This document shows positions 28,583-37,090 of a stretch of DNA of 64,000 nt, one piece after another. The notes below the pieces were generated by a model that was not told the DNA's origin, made no database searches, and saw nothing but the letters and a program-made list of their open reading frames with translations. The stretch comes from Affinirhizobium straminoryzae (GTDB lineage Bacteria; Pseudomonadota; Alphaproteobacteria; Rhizobiales; Rhizobiaceae), in assembly GCF_007004135.1 (NCBI RefSeq), contig NZ_VJMG01000018.1, positions 18,912-82,911 of the forward strand, given 5' to 3'. How positions within the stretch are numbered: the first letter of the stretch is position 1; each line of letters begins with the position of its first letter. A program made the position numbers and the translations under genes.

Positions 28583-28765
28583 CCGCACCCCCATTGTCAC
28601 CGGATGCATCACGACAGTGAAACATGGAATATAATTTATTTTTTGCTAGAAATTTTCAATCAAAATCATCGGAAATACGCATACTGAATATCGACAACAT
28701 ATATTTACGGCTCGATCTCGCAATGGAGAAGGCGAGTCCTGCTTTTTTATTTGATCTCCTTTCTC

Positions 28766-28802
28766 GAAAAATAGAAAACCCGCCATGCAGATACACGGCG
28801 GG
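28766..28802 (-). terminator. Intrinsic terminator after the ABC binding-protein gene
   Basis: Stem CCCGCC (28779-28784) / GGCGGG (28797-28802) lies 30 bases beyond the binding-protein stop and is followed on the minus strand by TTTTCTATTTTT. Confidence 0.8.
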
Positions 28803-28832
28803 CTGTTTGTCCTTCGCAAAGAGCAGTGCGGT

Positions 28833-30101
28833 TTACGTGCGCGGCAGCAGGCGCTTTACCTCCTTGGCGGCATCGTCCAGAGCCTGCTGCGGGGTGGCGG
28901 ACTGGTCGACGACGCGGGAGATGTTGTCGACGATGGTCTGCGTCACGCGCACGCCGTTCGAACCCGGGAAAGCATACCAGGGGATCATGCGCGGCATCTG
29001 GTTGAGGCCGGCGAGGAAGAGCGGGTTTTCCTTGTAGAAGTTGCCGAGATAATCCGACGACTTGGCGGCCAGCTCGTTGTTCGGCACGTAGCCGGTGCCG
29101 GGAACGACGACGGAAGCGCCATAGGGGCCGGCGGCGAACTTGGCGAACTTCCAGGCGGCGGCCTGCTTGGCGGCGTCATCGGTCAGGATGACGACGGCAT
29201 TGCCGCCGGTCGGCAGCTTGCCGTTTGCCGGGTCGATCAGCGGGATCGCGGCAGTGCGCAGGTCGAACTTGCCGCCGACATTCTTGATGGTGTTGCGCAG
29301 CGCGCCGGTGGTCTGGAAGGTGAAGCCCACCTTGCCGGCCACGAAGGCCTGTTCGCCCGCCGCCTTGGTGAAGACCGGCATGCCGGCTTCCTTGACCATG
29401 CGGTCGATGATGGTCATGGCCTTCAGGCCTTCCGGACCGTTGAAGGCCACCTGGCCCTCGTCCTTGGAGAGCATGGTGCCACCGGCGCCGAACAGCAGCG
29501 CGGAGAACATCCAGTCATCGCCCTGCCAGCGGAAGTCGATGGAATCGACGCCATTGCCGAGCGCCTTGATCTTCTTGCCGAGTTCGATCACCTCGTCCCA
29601 GGTCTTCGGCGGCTGGTCCGGATTGCCGCCGGCAGCCTTCACCAGATCGGCATTGTAATACATGATCGGGTTGGAGGTCGCGAAAGCGAGGCCCACCTGC
29701 TTGCCGTTGACCTGGGCAAGTTTCAGGATGGTGTCGGAGAAGCCCTGATCCGCCATGCTCTGCTTGTCTTTCGCGATCATCGGGCCGAGATCGACCGGGA
29801 TATCGCGCTCGTTGACCATGCGCAGGCGGTTGAGGCCGATGAAGGTCACGTCAGGCATTTCGGCCGTGCCGGCCTGGCGCATGATGGTCTGGATGCCTTC
29901 TTCGTAGGTGGCCGAGGGATTGGCGAACTGGATCTTGATGTCCGGGTTCTCGTCCATGAACTTCTTCGAGATCGTGTCCATCACGTCCTTGAAGAAACCG
30001 GGCATCGGGTAATGCACGGTCAGCACCGTGTCTGCCTTTGCCGGCAGGGCAAAGGCCATGGTGACGGCGGCGGCCGCCAGGATTTTCTTGAAATGCTGCA
30101 T
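28833..30101 (-). CDS. ABC transporter substrate-binding protein (UgpB/family 1)
   Basis: Periplasmic binding protein of 422 residues. A Sec signal peptide (MQHFKKILAAAAVTMAFALPAKA) precedes a family 1 extracellular solute-binding domain: YEEGIQTIMRQAG, PIMYYNADLVKAAGGNPDQPPKTWDEVIELGKKI and a C-terminal TPQQALDDAAKEVKRLL. It is closest in style to UgpB-like glycerol-phosphate or sugar binding proteins. It is the last gene of the operon, 32 bases after a permease gene, and is followed by an intrinsic terminator. The metallophosphoesterase in the operon supports a phosphodiester-type substrate. Confidence 0.9.
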   Translation of the reverse strand: MQHFKKILAAAAVTMAFALPAKADTVLTVHYPMPGFFKDVMDTISKKFMDENPDIKIQFANPSATYEEGIQTIMRQAGTAEMPDVTFIGLNRLRMVNERDIPVDLGPMIAKDKQSMADQGFSDTILKLAQVNGKQVGLAFATSNPIMYYNADLVKAAGGNPDQPPKTWDEVIELGKKIKALGNGVDSIDFRWQGDDWMFSALLFGAGGTMLSKDEGQVAFNGPEGLKAMTIIDRMVKEAGMPVFTKAAGEQAFVAGKVGFTFQTTGALRNTIKNVGGKFDLRTAAIPLIDPANGKLPTGGNAVVILTDDAAKQAAAWKFAKFAAGPYGASVVVPGTGYVPNNELAAKSSDYLGNFYKENPLFLAGLNQMPRMIPWYAFPGSNGVRVTQTIVDNISRVVDQSATPQQALDDAAKEVKRLLPRT

Positions 30102-30133
30102 GGCAGGTCTCCAGTGGGATGGGATTGAACCGG

Positions 30134-30970
30134 TCAGCCCTTCAGACCGGTCATGGTGATGCCCTCGACGAAGCGTTTCTGTGCCAGCAGGAAGGCGGCG
30201 ACGAGGGGAAGCGTGATGATGAGGGTGGCGGCCATCAGCGCGCCGTAATCGTCTCCGGCTTCGGCGGCGCGGAAATAGAGAAGGCCGAGCGGCGGCGTGG
30301 CATAGGCCTGGTTGGAGACGACGATCAGCGGCCAGTAGAGGTCGTTCCAGTGGGCGACGACCGAGAAGATGGCAAAGGCGGTGACCGCCGGCCAGGCATT
30401 CGGCACGATGACGCGCGCCACGATGCCAAGCTCCGACATGCCGTCCAGCCGCGCCGCGTGGATCAGGTCGTCCGGCATGGCCCGGAAGAACTGCAGGAAC
30501 AGGAAGATGCCGAACACCGAGATCGAGAACGGGGCGACCAGCGCGACATAGCTGTTGAGAACCGAGAGCTTATCGAAGGCGACATAGAGCGGCAGGGCGG
30601 TGGCATGGATCGGCACCAGCAGACCCAGCATCACCAGCGCCATCATCAGCTTCGCGGCGGGAAACTTCAGCTTGGCCAGCGCATAGGCGCAGGGCACCGC
30701 GATCACCACCTGGAAGACGAGGATCAACCCGCAGACCACCACGCCGTTCCACAACAGCCGCGGCATCGAGACCCGCGAAAACGCCTTGGCAAAATTCTGC
30801 AGGAAATAGGGCTGGTCCGGGATCAGCGACAGCGAGGAGGTGAAGATCTCGCTCTGCGCCTTGCCGGAGGTGGAAACCATGAAGATGTAGGGCGCAAGAA
30901 AGATCAGCGCGCCGAGAATGAGAAGGCCGAGACGTAAGGCGCGGCCGAGCGTGAAGGGAGCAGCGGTCAT
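30134..30970 (-). CDS. ABC transporter permease (UgpE/MalG type)
   Basis: Inner-membrane permease of 278 residues with six hydrophobic segments. The BPD-transport EAA loop is visible as DDLIHAARLDGMSELGIVARVIVPNAWPA, with FLFLQFFRAMP before it. The start at 30970 overlaps the stop of the other permease gene (ATGA). The frame is open far upstream but reads across the neighbour. It pairs with the UgpA-type permease to form the membrane channel. Confidence 0.92.
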   Translation of the reverse strand: MTAAPFTLGRALRLGLLILGALIFLAPYIFMVSTSGKAQSEIFTSSLSLIPDQPYFLQNFAKAFSRVSMPRLLWNGVVVCGLILVFQVVIAVPCAYALAKLKFPAAKLMMALVMLGLLVPIHATALPLYVAFDKLSVLNSYVALVAPFSISVFGIFLFLQFFRAMPDDLIHAARLDGMSELGIVARVIVPNAWPAVTAFAIFSVVAHWNDLYWPLIVVSNQAYATPPLGLLYFRAAEAGDDYGALMAATLIITLPLVAAFLLAQKRFVEGITMTGLKG

Positions 30971-31893
30971 GCGTAATGCACCTCCCGGTCCAGCAGGCGG
31001 TATTGCAGCACCATCAGCACCACCAGCACCGCGAGGAAGACGACGGTCATGGCCGAGGCATAGCCGACGCGCAGATAGACGAAGCCTTCCTGATAGATGG
31101 TGAAAAGCAGCACTTCGGAAGCCTTGTTCGGGCCGCCCTCGGTCAGCGTCTTCACCGTTTCGAACACTTTGACCGCATTGATGATGCTGATGGTGATGAC
31201 GAAGAGCGTGGTCGGCCCCAGCATCGGCCAGGTGACGAGGAGAAAGCGGTCGAGCGCGGATTTCGCGCCGTCCACTTCGGCGGCGGCATAGAGATCGCGC
31301 GGAATGGCGGAGAGGCCGGCGAGAAACAGCACCATGTTGAAGCCGGCGCTCTGCCAGATGCCGATGATGGCGAGGCTGTAGAGCACCATGTCGGAGGCGC
31401 CGAGCCAGTTCGGCCCGGCAAGCCCGATCATCCTCAGACCCGCATTGATCGGCCCGATCGAGGGGTGGAACAGGTATTGCCAGACGGTGGCCATGGCCAC
31501 CAGCAGCGAGGCGACCGGCAGGAAATAGGCGGTGCGGAAAAACGAGCGGCCGATCTTTTCGCCTTCGATCAGAAGCGCCAGTGCGAGCCCGAGCAGCAGC
31601 GAGACAGGCGCGACGATCGCCGTATAAAGCGCCGTGTTCGACAGCGATTTCAGGAAGGTGCGGTCGGAGAAGAGTTCCGCATAGTTCTCGAAACCGACGA
31701 AGCGGAAGCTGCCATAGCCCAGTTCGAAATCGGTAAAGCCGAGAAAGACGACGGCAACCATCGGCCCGACGATGAAGGCGAGGATGAGGATCACCGCCGG
31801 CGCGACCAGCAGCCAAGCGGTGCGCGACTGGCGGCGCGCCTGCACGTCGATCATCGGCGCGGAAAGCGAGGCGGTTGCGGCGAAACTAGCCAT
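30967..31893 (-). CDS. ABC transporter permease (UgpA/MalF type)
   Basis: Inner-membrane permease of 308 residues with six predicted helices. Typical elements are LLVAPAVILILAFIVGPMV, a family substrate loop GLSAIPRDLYAAAEVDGAKSALDRFLLVTWPML and the C-terminal ASAMTVVFLAVLVVLMVLQYRLL. It overlaps the ATPase gene by 8 bases and the next permease gene by 4. Partner of the UgpE-type permease. Confidence 0.92.
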   Translation of the reverse strand: MASFAATASLSAPMIDVQARRQSRTAWLLVAPAVILILAFIVGPMVAVVFLGFTDFELGYGSFRFVGFENYAELFSDRTFLKSLSNTALYTAIVAPVSLLLGLALALLIEGEKIGRSFFRTAYFLPVASLLVAMATVWQYLFHPSIGPINAGLRMIGLAGPNWLGASDMVLYSLAIIGIWQSAGFNMVLFLAGLSAIPRDLYAAAEVDGAKSALDRFLLVTWPMLGPTTLFVITISIINAVKVFETVKTLTEGGPNKASEVLLFTIYQEGFVYLRVGYASAMTVVFLAVLVVLMVLQYRLLDREVHYA

Positions 31894-33061
31894 GAATGCT
31901 CTCCCGCACGGTTTCGGTGGTCAGCGCCGCCTCCAGCCGTTCGCCGGTTGCGGCAAACACCAGCATGCGCTCCGGCTCCGGCAACACGGACACCGGCATG
32001 CCGACGGCGATGCGCCGCGCCTCGGCCGGCGAAAGCTTGGCGAGCATCCCCTCGCCCATGCCATCGAGCCGCACCGAGACGATCACTTCCGAGCCTAGAA
32101 ATTCCAGCCGCTCTGCCTGGGCCGGCAGGCCAAAAGCGGGTCCGGAGGCGGCACGCGGCACCACACGGACATGCTCCGGGCGGATGGCGAGCGTGACCGC
32201 CGCGCCGGGCGCAAGCGCCTCGCGCGGCTGGAGCGTGACGGGACCGAAGGCGATCCGGCCATCGGCGCCCACCCGGCTTTCAACGCTGTTGATGCGCGGC
32301 TGGCCGAGGAACCGCGCCACCTCGATATGGCGCGGATCCTCGTAAATGGCCTCGGGCGAAGCGAGCTGAAGAAGGTTGCCGCCGATCATCACGGCAACCC
32401 GGTCCGCCATCGACAGTGCTTCGGCCTGGTCATGTGTCACGTAAAGGGTGGGAACGCCGGCGCGGCGATGCAGATCGACGATCTCGCCGCGGGCATGGAC
32501 GCGCAGGTTGGCGTCGAGGTTGGAGAGCGGCTCGTCCATCAGGAACAGGCTCGGACGGCGCACCATGGCGCGGGCGAGCGCCACGCGCTGCCGCTGGCCG
32601 CCGGACATCTGGCCGGGCTTGCGGTCGAGCAGGTGCTCGATCTTCAGCGCGCGCGCCATCTCGGCCACCTGGTTCTGGATGGTCTTGCGGATCGCCTTCT
32701 GGCCGGGGGCAAGCGCGCCGAGAAGCGGCGTGCGGCCAAGCCGCGACAGCTGACGCATGGCGAGCGGCACGGCAATGTTCTGCCCCGCCGTCAGATGCGG
32801 ATAGAGCGCATAGGACTGGAAGACCATCGCCACATTGCGCTCGGCCGCCGGCAGCACGGTGAGTTCGCGCCCGCCCGCTTTCACCGAACCGGTGGTCGCC
32901 TGTTCGAGGCCGGCGACGATCCGGAGCAGCGTGCTCTTGCCGCAACCGGAGGGACCGACCAGGGCGATGAATTCGCCGGCTTCCGCCTCAAGCGTGATGC
33001 CCTTCAGGATGGCATTGTCACCGAAGGATTTCGTGATGTTGTCGAGGTGCAGCGCGCTCAT
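31886..33061 (-). CDS. ABC transporter ATP-binding protein (UgpC/MalK type)
   Basis: Sugar-type ABC ATPase of 391 residues. Walker [12 protein letters not shown], signature [15 protein letters not shown], Walker [13 protein letters not shown], and a C-terminal TOBE/MalK-like domain ([34 protein letters not shown]). A basic insertion of about 20 residues ([20 protein letters not shown]) sits between Q-loop and signature. It overlaps the metallophosphoesterase gene by 4 bases and the permease gene by 8. Confidence 0.93.
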   Translation of the reverse strand: MSALHLDNITKSFGDNAILKGITLEAEAGEFIALVGPSGCGKSTLLRIVAGLEQATTGSVKAGGRELTVLPAAERNVAMVFQSYALYPHLTAGQNIAVPLAMRQLSRLGRTPLLGALAPGQKAIRKTIQNQVAEMARALKIEHLLDRKPGQMSGGQRQRVALARAMVRRPSLFLMDEPLSNLDANLRVHARGEIVDLHRRAGVPTLYVTHDQAEALSMADRVAVMIGGNLLQLASPEAIYEDPRHIEVARFLGQPRINSVESRVGADGRIAFGPVTLQPREALAPGAAVTLAIRPEHVRVVPRAASGPAFGLPAQAERLEFLGSEVIVSVRLDGMGEGMLAKLSPAEARRIAVGMPVSVLPEPERMLVFAATGERLEAALTTETVRESIHG

Positions 33062-33927
33062 TCCGCCGCCTCCCCCGATGTTCCGGCGTCACGCAACTCA
33101 GCGTCAGGTGCGGCCGGCTTCGGATAGACCTCGTCGATGACGTCATCGATGACATGGGCGACCATGCCCGGCACCGCGACGATCTCGCTGGAAACCGCAG
33201 GCCCCTCGAAGGTGTGGATGACGGCGCCGATCAGCCGCTCGCCGGGCATTTCGCGCTCCAGCCTATCGATGACGAAGGCGGCGGACGGACCCCAGACGAA
33301 GCGGGTCCCGTTCCATTCGCCCGTCCAGGCCCAGTGCAGGTGGCCGGAGCCGACGAGGCCGACATCGTGGCGCTCCATCATCTCGTAGAGGCGGGCGCGC
33401 GGTGCGGGGCGCACGCTCCAGTAGCCGGTATCGCCCTCATGCGGGTCGTCGACGAAGATCGGCTTGTGGGTGAACAGCGCGATGCGGCGGGTCCCCGCGC
33501 CCGCCATCGCCTCGGCCAGCCAGTCGAGCTGTTCCTGCTCGTCCGCATTGTCCATGCCGAGCAGCAGCGTGTTGAAGCCGATCAGCCGCCAGCCCTCGAT
33601 ATCGTGGATGAAGCGATCGGCGCCGACGAGACCGTTCCAGCGGTCCAGCCGCTCGCGATTGACCGGCTGGTGCGAGCCCGGCAGATGGCCGACATCGTGA
33701 TTGCCGGGCACGATCAGCATCGGCGCGGAGGCCTGGCGCATCAGGTCGAGGCAAAAGGCGATATCGTCCGCCTTGTCGGCCCCGTCGACGGTCAGGTCGC
33801 CGGTGTGGATGATGAGGTCCGGCTTTTCGGCCTCCAGCCAGTCCAGCAGGGGCGCCCAGTTGCCGTTGAAATGCGTCTTCGACGGGCTGAAATGGGTATC
33901 GGTAATCTGGATGACCTTCACGTGCAC
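33058..33927 (-). CDS. Calcineurin-like phosphodiesterase (CpdA type)
   Basis: Cytoplasmic metallophosphoesterase of 289 residues. All five motif blocks of the class are visible: ITDTHF, HTGDLTVDG, VPGNHDVGH, LFTHKPIF and VGSGHLHW. It resembles CpdA/class III cyclic-nucleotide phosphodiesterases. It is the first gene of the ABC operon (4-base overlap with the ATPase gene). By analogy with UgpQ in ugp operons it may split an imported phosphodiester instead of cAMP. This is an inference from context. Confidence 0.85.
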   Translation of the reverse strand: MHVKVIQITDTHFSPSKTHFNGNWAPLLDWLEAEKPDLIIHTGDLTVDGADKADDIAFCLDLMRQASAPMLIVPGNHDVGHLPGSHQPVNRERLDRWNGLVGADRFIHDIEGWRLIGFNTLLLGMDNADEQEQLDWLAEAMAGAGTRRIALFTHKPIFVDDPHEGDTGYWSVRPAPRARLYEMMERHDVGLVGSGHLHWAWTGEWNGTRFVWGPSAAFVIDRLEREMPGERLIGAVIHTFEGPAVSSEIVAVPGMVAHVIDDVIDEVYPKPAAPDAELRDAGTSGEAAE

Positions 33928-34060
33928 AACTCCGATGCGGGGGCGCCGGGCTTACCGCCCGGCTCTTCATCGGCAGAGGTCATAGAGGCCGCTGTTGTCA
34001 GCCGCGTAACAGGCCTTTCCGTCCTGTTTCCATTTTTGTCATCCGGGCGTCATGGTTTGC

Positions 34061-34104
34061 CACCGGGGCGCGAGGCCCCGGTGGCCCCTCAAATTTCAGG
34101 GGCC
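34061..34104 (-). terminator. Tandem hairpins after bioB
   Basis: GGCCCCT / AGGGGCC (34083-34104) directly follows the bioB stop, and CACCGGGGC / GCCCCGGTG (34061-34083) follows it. They form two adjoining stems without a good T-run. Probably terminates the bioY-bioB transcript. The remaining 33928-34060 contains a GCCGGGC/GCCCGGC stem (33945-33963) and the upstream region of the phosphodiesterase gene. Confidence 0.55.
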
Positions 34105-34105
34105 T

Positions 34106-35224
34106 TCAAATTTCGGGGGAAGGAGCAGCGGTCGCAAAGCGCATCCCGAGCCGCTGCATCAGATCCGCATCGCGGGCCCGTTCCGGATTGCCGGTGGTCA
34201 GCAGCACATCGCCGGTGAAGATGGAATTGGCGCCGGCGAGAAAGGCGAGCGCCTGCAACTCGTCGCTCATTGCATGGCGGCCGGCCGACAGCCGCACCAC
34301 GCTTGCCGGCATCAGGATGCGGGCAAGCGCCACCAGCCGCACGAAGGCAATCGGCTCGACGGGTTTCGCCTTGCCGTGGATCGGCGTGCCGGCAATCTCG
34401 TTCCACATATTGAGCGGCACGCTTTCGGGATGCGGAGCAAGGCCAGCCAGGATCACCAGCATGGCAATCCGATCCTCCACCGTCTCGCCCATGCCGACGA
34501 TGCCGCCGGTGCAGAGCTTGATGCCGCCGCGCCGCACCTCGGACAGCGTCTCCAGCCGGTCGTCCATCGTGCGGGTGGTGACGATCTGCGAATAGAAGTC
34601 GCGCGAGGTATCGATATTGTGGTTGTAGTAATCGAGCCCCGCCTCCCCCAGCCGCGCCACCTGCGCCGGGCTCAGCATGCCGAGCGTGACGCAGGTTTCG
34701 AGGCCAAGATCACGCACGCCCTCGATCATGGCGCAGACGCTGTCGAGATCGCGATCCTTTGGCGCGCGCCACGCAGCGCCCATGCAGAAGCGTGTGGCGC
34801 CGGCCGCCTTGGCGCGGCGCGCCTCCTCCAGCACCCGCTCCACCGCCATCAGCTTCGTCGCCTTCACGCCTGTCTTGTGATGCGCGCTCTGCGAACAGTA
34901 GCCGCAATCCTCCGGGCAACCGCCGGTCTTGATGGAGAGCAGCGTCGCAGTTTCGATCACCGCCGGATCGAAATGGGTGCGGTGGATGGTCTGGGCGCGA
35001 AACAGCAGTTCGGGAAACGGCAGGTCGTAGAGCGCACGCGCCTCGTCTTGCGTCCAGTCGAAGCGCAGGCCCTTTTGCGGGGCTAGTTGCGCGTGGTGGG
35101 CCCCTGCGGCGGCGCTTGCTGCATCGGCCGACCGCGCGGGGCCGGCGGTCGGGACCGCCTCGCCGGCCGGCGGCGGGGTGGTCCGGCGCCGCGCCGAACC
35201 GATTGCCGTGGAAGCCGCGCTCAT
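34106..35224 (-). CDS. bioB: Biotin synthase
   Basis: Radical-SAM enzyme of 372 residues that inserts sulfur into dethiobiotin. The 4Fe-4S motif C103-x3-C107-x2-C110 ([12 protein letters not shown]) and conserved [29 protein letters not shown] and GGIVGMGET motifs are present. The start overlaps the bioY stop by ATGA, which supports this start although it gives an Ala/Pro/Thr-rich N-terminal extension of about 50 residues compared with E. coli BioB. No bioF, bioD or bioA is in the window. Controlled with bioY by BioR-type boxes. Confidence 0.95.
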   Translation of the reverse strand: MSAASTAIGSARRRTTPPPAGEAVPTAGPARSADAASAAAGAHHAQLAPQKGLRFDWTQDEARALYDLPFPELLFRAQTIHRTHFDPAVIETATLLSIKTGGCPEDCGYCSQSAHHKTGVKATKLMAVERVLEEARRAKAAGATRFCMGAAWRAPKDRDLDSVCAMIEGVRDLGLETCVTLGMLSPAQVARLGEAGLDYYNHNIDTSRDFYSQIVTTRTMDDRLETLSEVRRGGIKLCTGGIVGMGETVEDRIAMLVILAGLAPHPESVPLNMWNEIAGTPIHGKAKPVEPIAFVRLVALARILMPASVVRLSAGRHAMSDELQALAFLAGANSIFTGDVLLTTGNPERARDADLMQRLGMRFATAAPSPEI

Positions 35225-35829
35225 CGGCCGGAGTTTCCGTCAAAGGGGCCACCAGAGGGGCCGTCTGACGGGCCGCCAGACAGGCCGCCGAGCCGCCCCC
35301 AGGGCAGTGTTGCGCCCGCCGCCACCAGCGCCACCTTGACGAGATCGGCCGGCAGGAAAGGCAGGAGACCCACGGCCATCACCCGGTCGCCGGGCACGAA
35401 CTGCGCCAGCCAGGCAAGACCGAGCGCATAGATGACGGCAAGGCCGCAGAGCATCGCGCCGATGCGGCCGAGCGTGCCGCGCCCCTTCGCCAGCCAGGCC
35501 GTCACGCCGGCGCTGATGAGATAGCCAGCCAGATAACCGCCGGTCGGCCCCATCATGTAGGCGATACCGATGCCGCGCTCCGGCGTGCCGGAAAATACCG
35601 GCAGCCCCGCCGCCCCGGCCGCCAGATAGGTGGCAAGCGTTGCGAGCGCCAGCCGCGGCCCGGCCGCCACCGCAATCGCCATCACCGCCAGCGTGTGCAG
35701 CGTCATCGGCACCGGCCAGAACGGAATCTGCAGCTTCGCCGAAAGCGTGATCAGGGCTGCGCCGCCCACGGCCAGCGCCGCCTGACGGGACAGAGTGCGC
35801 CAGTGCGGCGCGGGAGTGGATTGCAACAT
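35221..35829 (-). CDS. bioY: Biotin ECF transporter S component
   Basis: Biotin-binding membrane protein of 202 residues with about six hydrophobic segments. The BioY signatures [32 protein letters not shown] and [14 protein letters not shown] are present. The C-terminus is a low-complexity Gly/Pro/Ser/Asp tail ([18 protein letters not shown]), unusual for the family. GAGGTG precedes the ATG. No bioM/bioN (ATPase and T component) is adjacent, so it acts alone or with a shared ECF module. Coupled to bioB. Confidence 0.94.
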   Translation of the reverse strand: MLQSTPAPHWRTLSRQAALAVGGAALITLSAKLQIPFWPVPMTLHTLAVMAIAVAAGPRLALATLATYLAAGAAGLPVFSGTPERGIGIAYMMGPTGGYLAGYLISAGVTAWLAKGRGTLGRIGAMLCGLAVIYALGLAWLAQFVPGDRVMAVGLLPFLPADLVKVALVAAGATLPWGRLGGLSGGPSDGPSGGPFDGNSGR

Positions 35830-35844
35830 GAGTCACCTCGTAAA

Positions 35845-35854
35845 TTATAGATAA
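35845..35854 (-). promoter_or_regulatory. BioR-type box 1 at bioY
   Basis: TTATAGATAA (TTATCTATAA on the coding strand), matching the alphaproteobacterial BioR consensus TTATMKATAA. It overlaps a TATAAT-like hexamer and lies about 16 bases before the bioY start, where a bound repressor would block initiation. Confidence 0.8.
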
Positions 35855-35907
35855 TTTTGCAGTGCCGGGCGAGGATTCCAGATATGAGGGAGAGTCGCAA
35901 GGGTATT

Positions 35908-35917
35908 TTATAGATAA
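35908..35917 (-). promoter_or_regulatory. BioR-type box 2 upstream of bioY
   Basis: A second exact TTATAGATAA 53 bases from box 1. On the coding strand it overlaps TATAAA, a plausible -10 element for a bioY-bioB transcript with a leader of about 70 bases. Confidence 0.75.
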
Positions 35918-36066
35918 TTTGAGGATTCAGATAAAACGTCGGGAAGATCGCGGTGGGAGGCAGGCCTGTGCACGTGCCGGGTGGATGTGCGGCGAGCAGG
36001 AATTTTGGGGGAGAGATGACGGCGGTGGCGGGAGAGCGCGCTGGAAAGGATAACGGCCCACTCGGT

Positions 36067-36275
36067 GAATGCAGCCCCCTCATCCGCCCTTCGGGCACCT
36101 TCTCCCCGAGGGGAGAAGGCAGGGAGGATGCCGCTCGCTACATTCCCTTAAACGCTTCTTTTTCAACGGCATTGAATGGTGACAGCCATTCGAACCGCTG
36201 TGACTTTAGGGTGGCAAGGCCGCCACACAACCCTTCTCCCCCACGGGGAGAAGGTGCCGGCAGGCGGATGAGGGG
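36067..36275. repeat. RIME-like mosaic repeat
   Basis: Inverted pair near 36069-36118 and 36233-36280 (wording CCCCTCATCCGCC, GGCACCTTCTCCCC and the inverse GGGGAGAAGGTGCC, GGCGGATGAGGGG) around about 110 bases. This resembles RIME elements of rhizobia. It fills most of the 540-base gap 35830-36369. The remainder holds the three BioR-type boxes, and I see no gene. Confidence 0.75.
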
Positions 36276-36355
36276 CGGCACCCGAAACCGATCAGGACTG
36301 CCGGAGCCAAACCTGCGGGCCGCACGACCACGGCTCACTTCTACCAATCCCAAAA

Positions 36356-36365
36356 TTATCTATAA
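36356..36365. promoter_or_regulatory. BioR-type box 3 after the GntR gene
   Basis: TTATCTATAA, 4 bases beyond the stop of the GntR gene. Flanks match box 2 in inverse orientation (shared TATTTTATAGATAATTT). No gene start is visible for it to control. Confidence 0.65.
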
Positions 36366-36369
36366 AATA

Positions 36370-37041
36370 TCACCCGATGATCGCAAACGCATCGCGCGTC
36401 GCGCCGCCGGCGGTCGCGACGGGGCGGCGGCCGATCCATTGGACGTGGCGGGAAAGGATGGTGCAGGCGGCATCCACCTCGCCCTGGCGCAGCGCGGAGA
36501 GAATGGCCTGGTGGTCGTGGTCGGTCTGGGCTTCCCAGTTGGAGCGCCAGGCGGCGAACAGAAAACGGGCGCTTGCCTGATGCAGGTCGTCGATGGCGGC
36601 CAGCAGGCGCGGCATGCCGCAGGGGGTGACGATCAGCCGGTGAAAACGACGGTTCGCCTCCTCCCAGCTGCGCACATCGCGCGAGGCGTCGCCGGCGCGG
36701 GTCGCCTCCTCGGCGGCATCGAGAATGGCGGGCGTCAGGTGGGGGGCGGCGTGCTTCAGCGCCAGCACCTCCAGCGCGGCGCGCATTTCCGCCACTTCCT
36801 TGACCTCGGAGAGCTGGAAGGAGGCCACGCGCACGCCGCGGCGCGGCTCGCTGACGGCCAGCCCCTGCGCCTCCAGCCGGCGAAAAGCCTCGCGCACCGG
36901 CACGTGGCTCGCCCCGAATTCCTCCGCGATATGATCCTGCCGCAGACGCGTGCCGGGCGCGATCGCGCCGGCGATGATCCGGTCGGCCAGCGTGCGGCTG
37001 ATGCGAACCGCAAGCGTCTCTTCTTTCTTTGCTGCGCTCAT
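36370..37041 (-). CDS. bioR: GntR-family (FCD) regulator, probably biotin repressor BioR
   Basis: A 223-residue FadR-subfamily regulator. Winged helix: LAVRISRTLADRIIAGAIAPGTRLRQDHIAEEFGASHVPVREAFRRLEAQGL. FCD sensor domain: RAALEVLALKHAAPHL, NRRFHRLIVTPCGMPRLLAAIDDLHQ and DHDHQAILSALRQGEVDAA, with His residues suited to metal binding. The start at 37041 (MSAAKKEETL) fits the family. The identification as BioR rests on adjacency to bioY-bioB and three exact BioR-type boxes. It also lies 49 bases after the pot-type permease genes on the same strand, so regulation of that operon is the alternative. Confidence 0.72.
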   Translation of the reverse strand: MSAAKKEETLAVRISRTLADRIIAGAIAPGTRLRQDHIAEEFGASHVPVREAFRRLEAQGLAVSEPRRGVRVASFQLSEVKEVAEMRAALEVLALKHAAPHLTPAILDAAEEATRAGDASRDVRSWEEANRRFHRLIVTPCGMPRLLAAIDDLHQASARFLFAAWRSNWEAQTDHDHQAILSALRQGEVDAACTILSRHVQWIGRRPVATAGGATRDAFAIIG

Positions 37042-37090
37042 GGCGCCTTGATAGGCCGCGCGCGGCCGCTTGTCGATTGGGCAAACCGCC

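Noticed and set aside
35830..36369. Biotin-sensing riboswitch upstream of bioY
   Set aside because: No known biotin riboswitch class; the exact BioR-type boxes explain regulation better.
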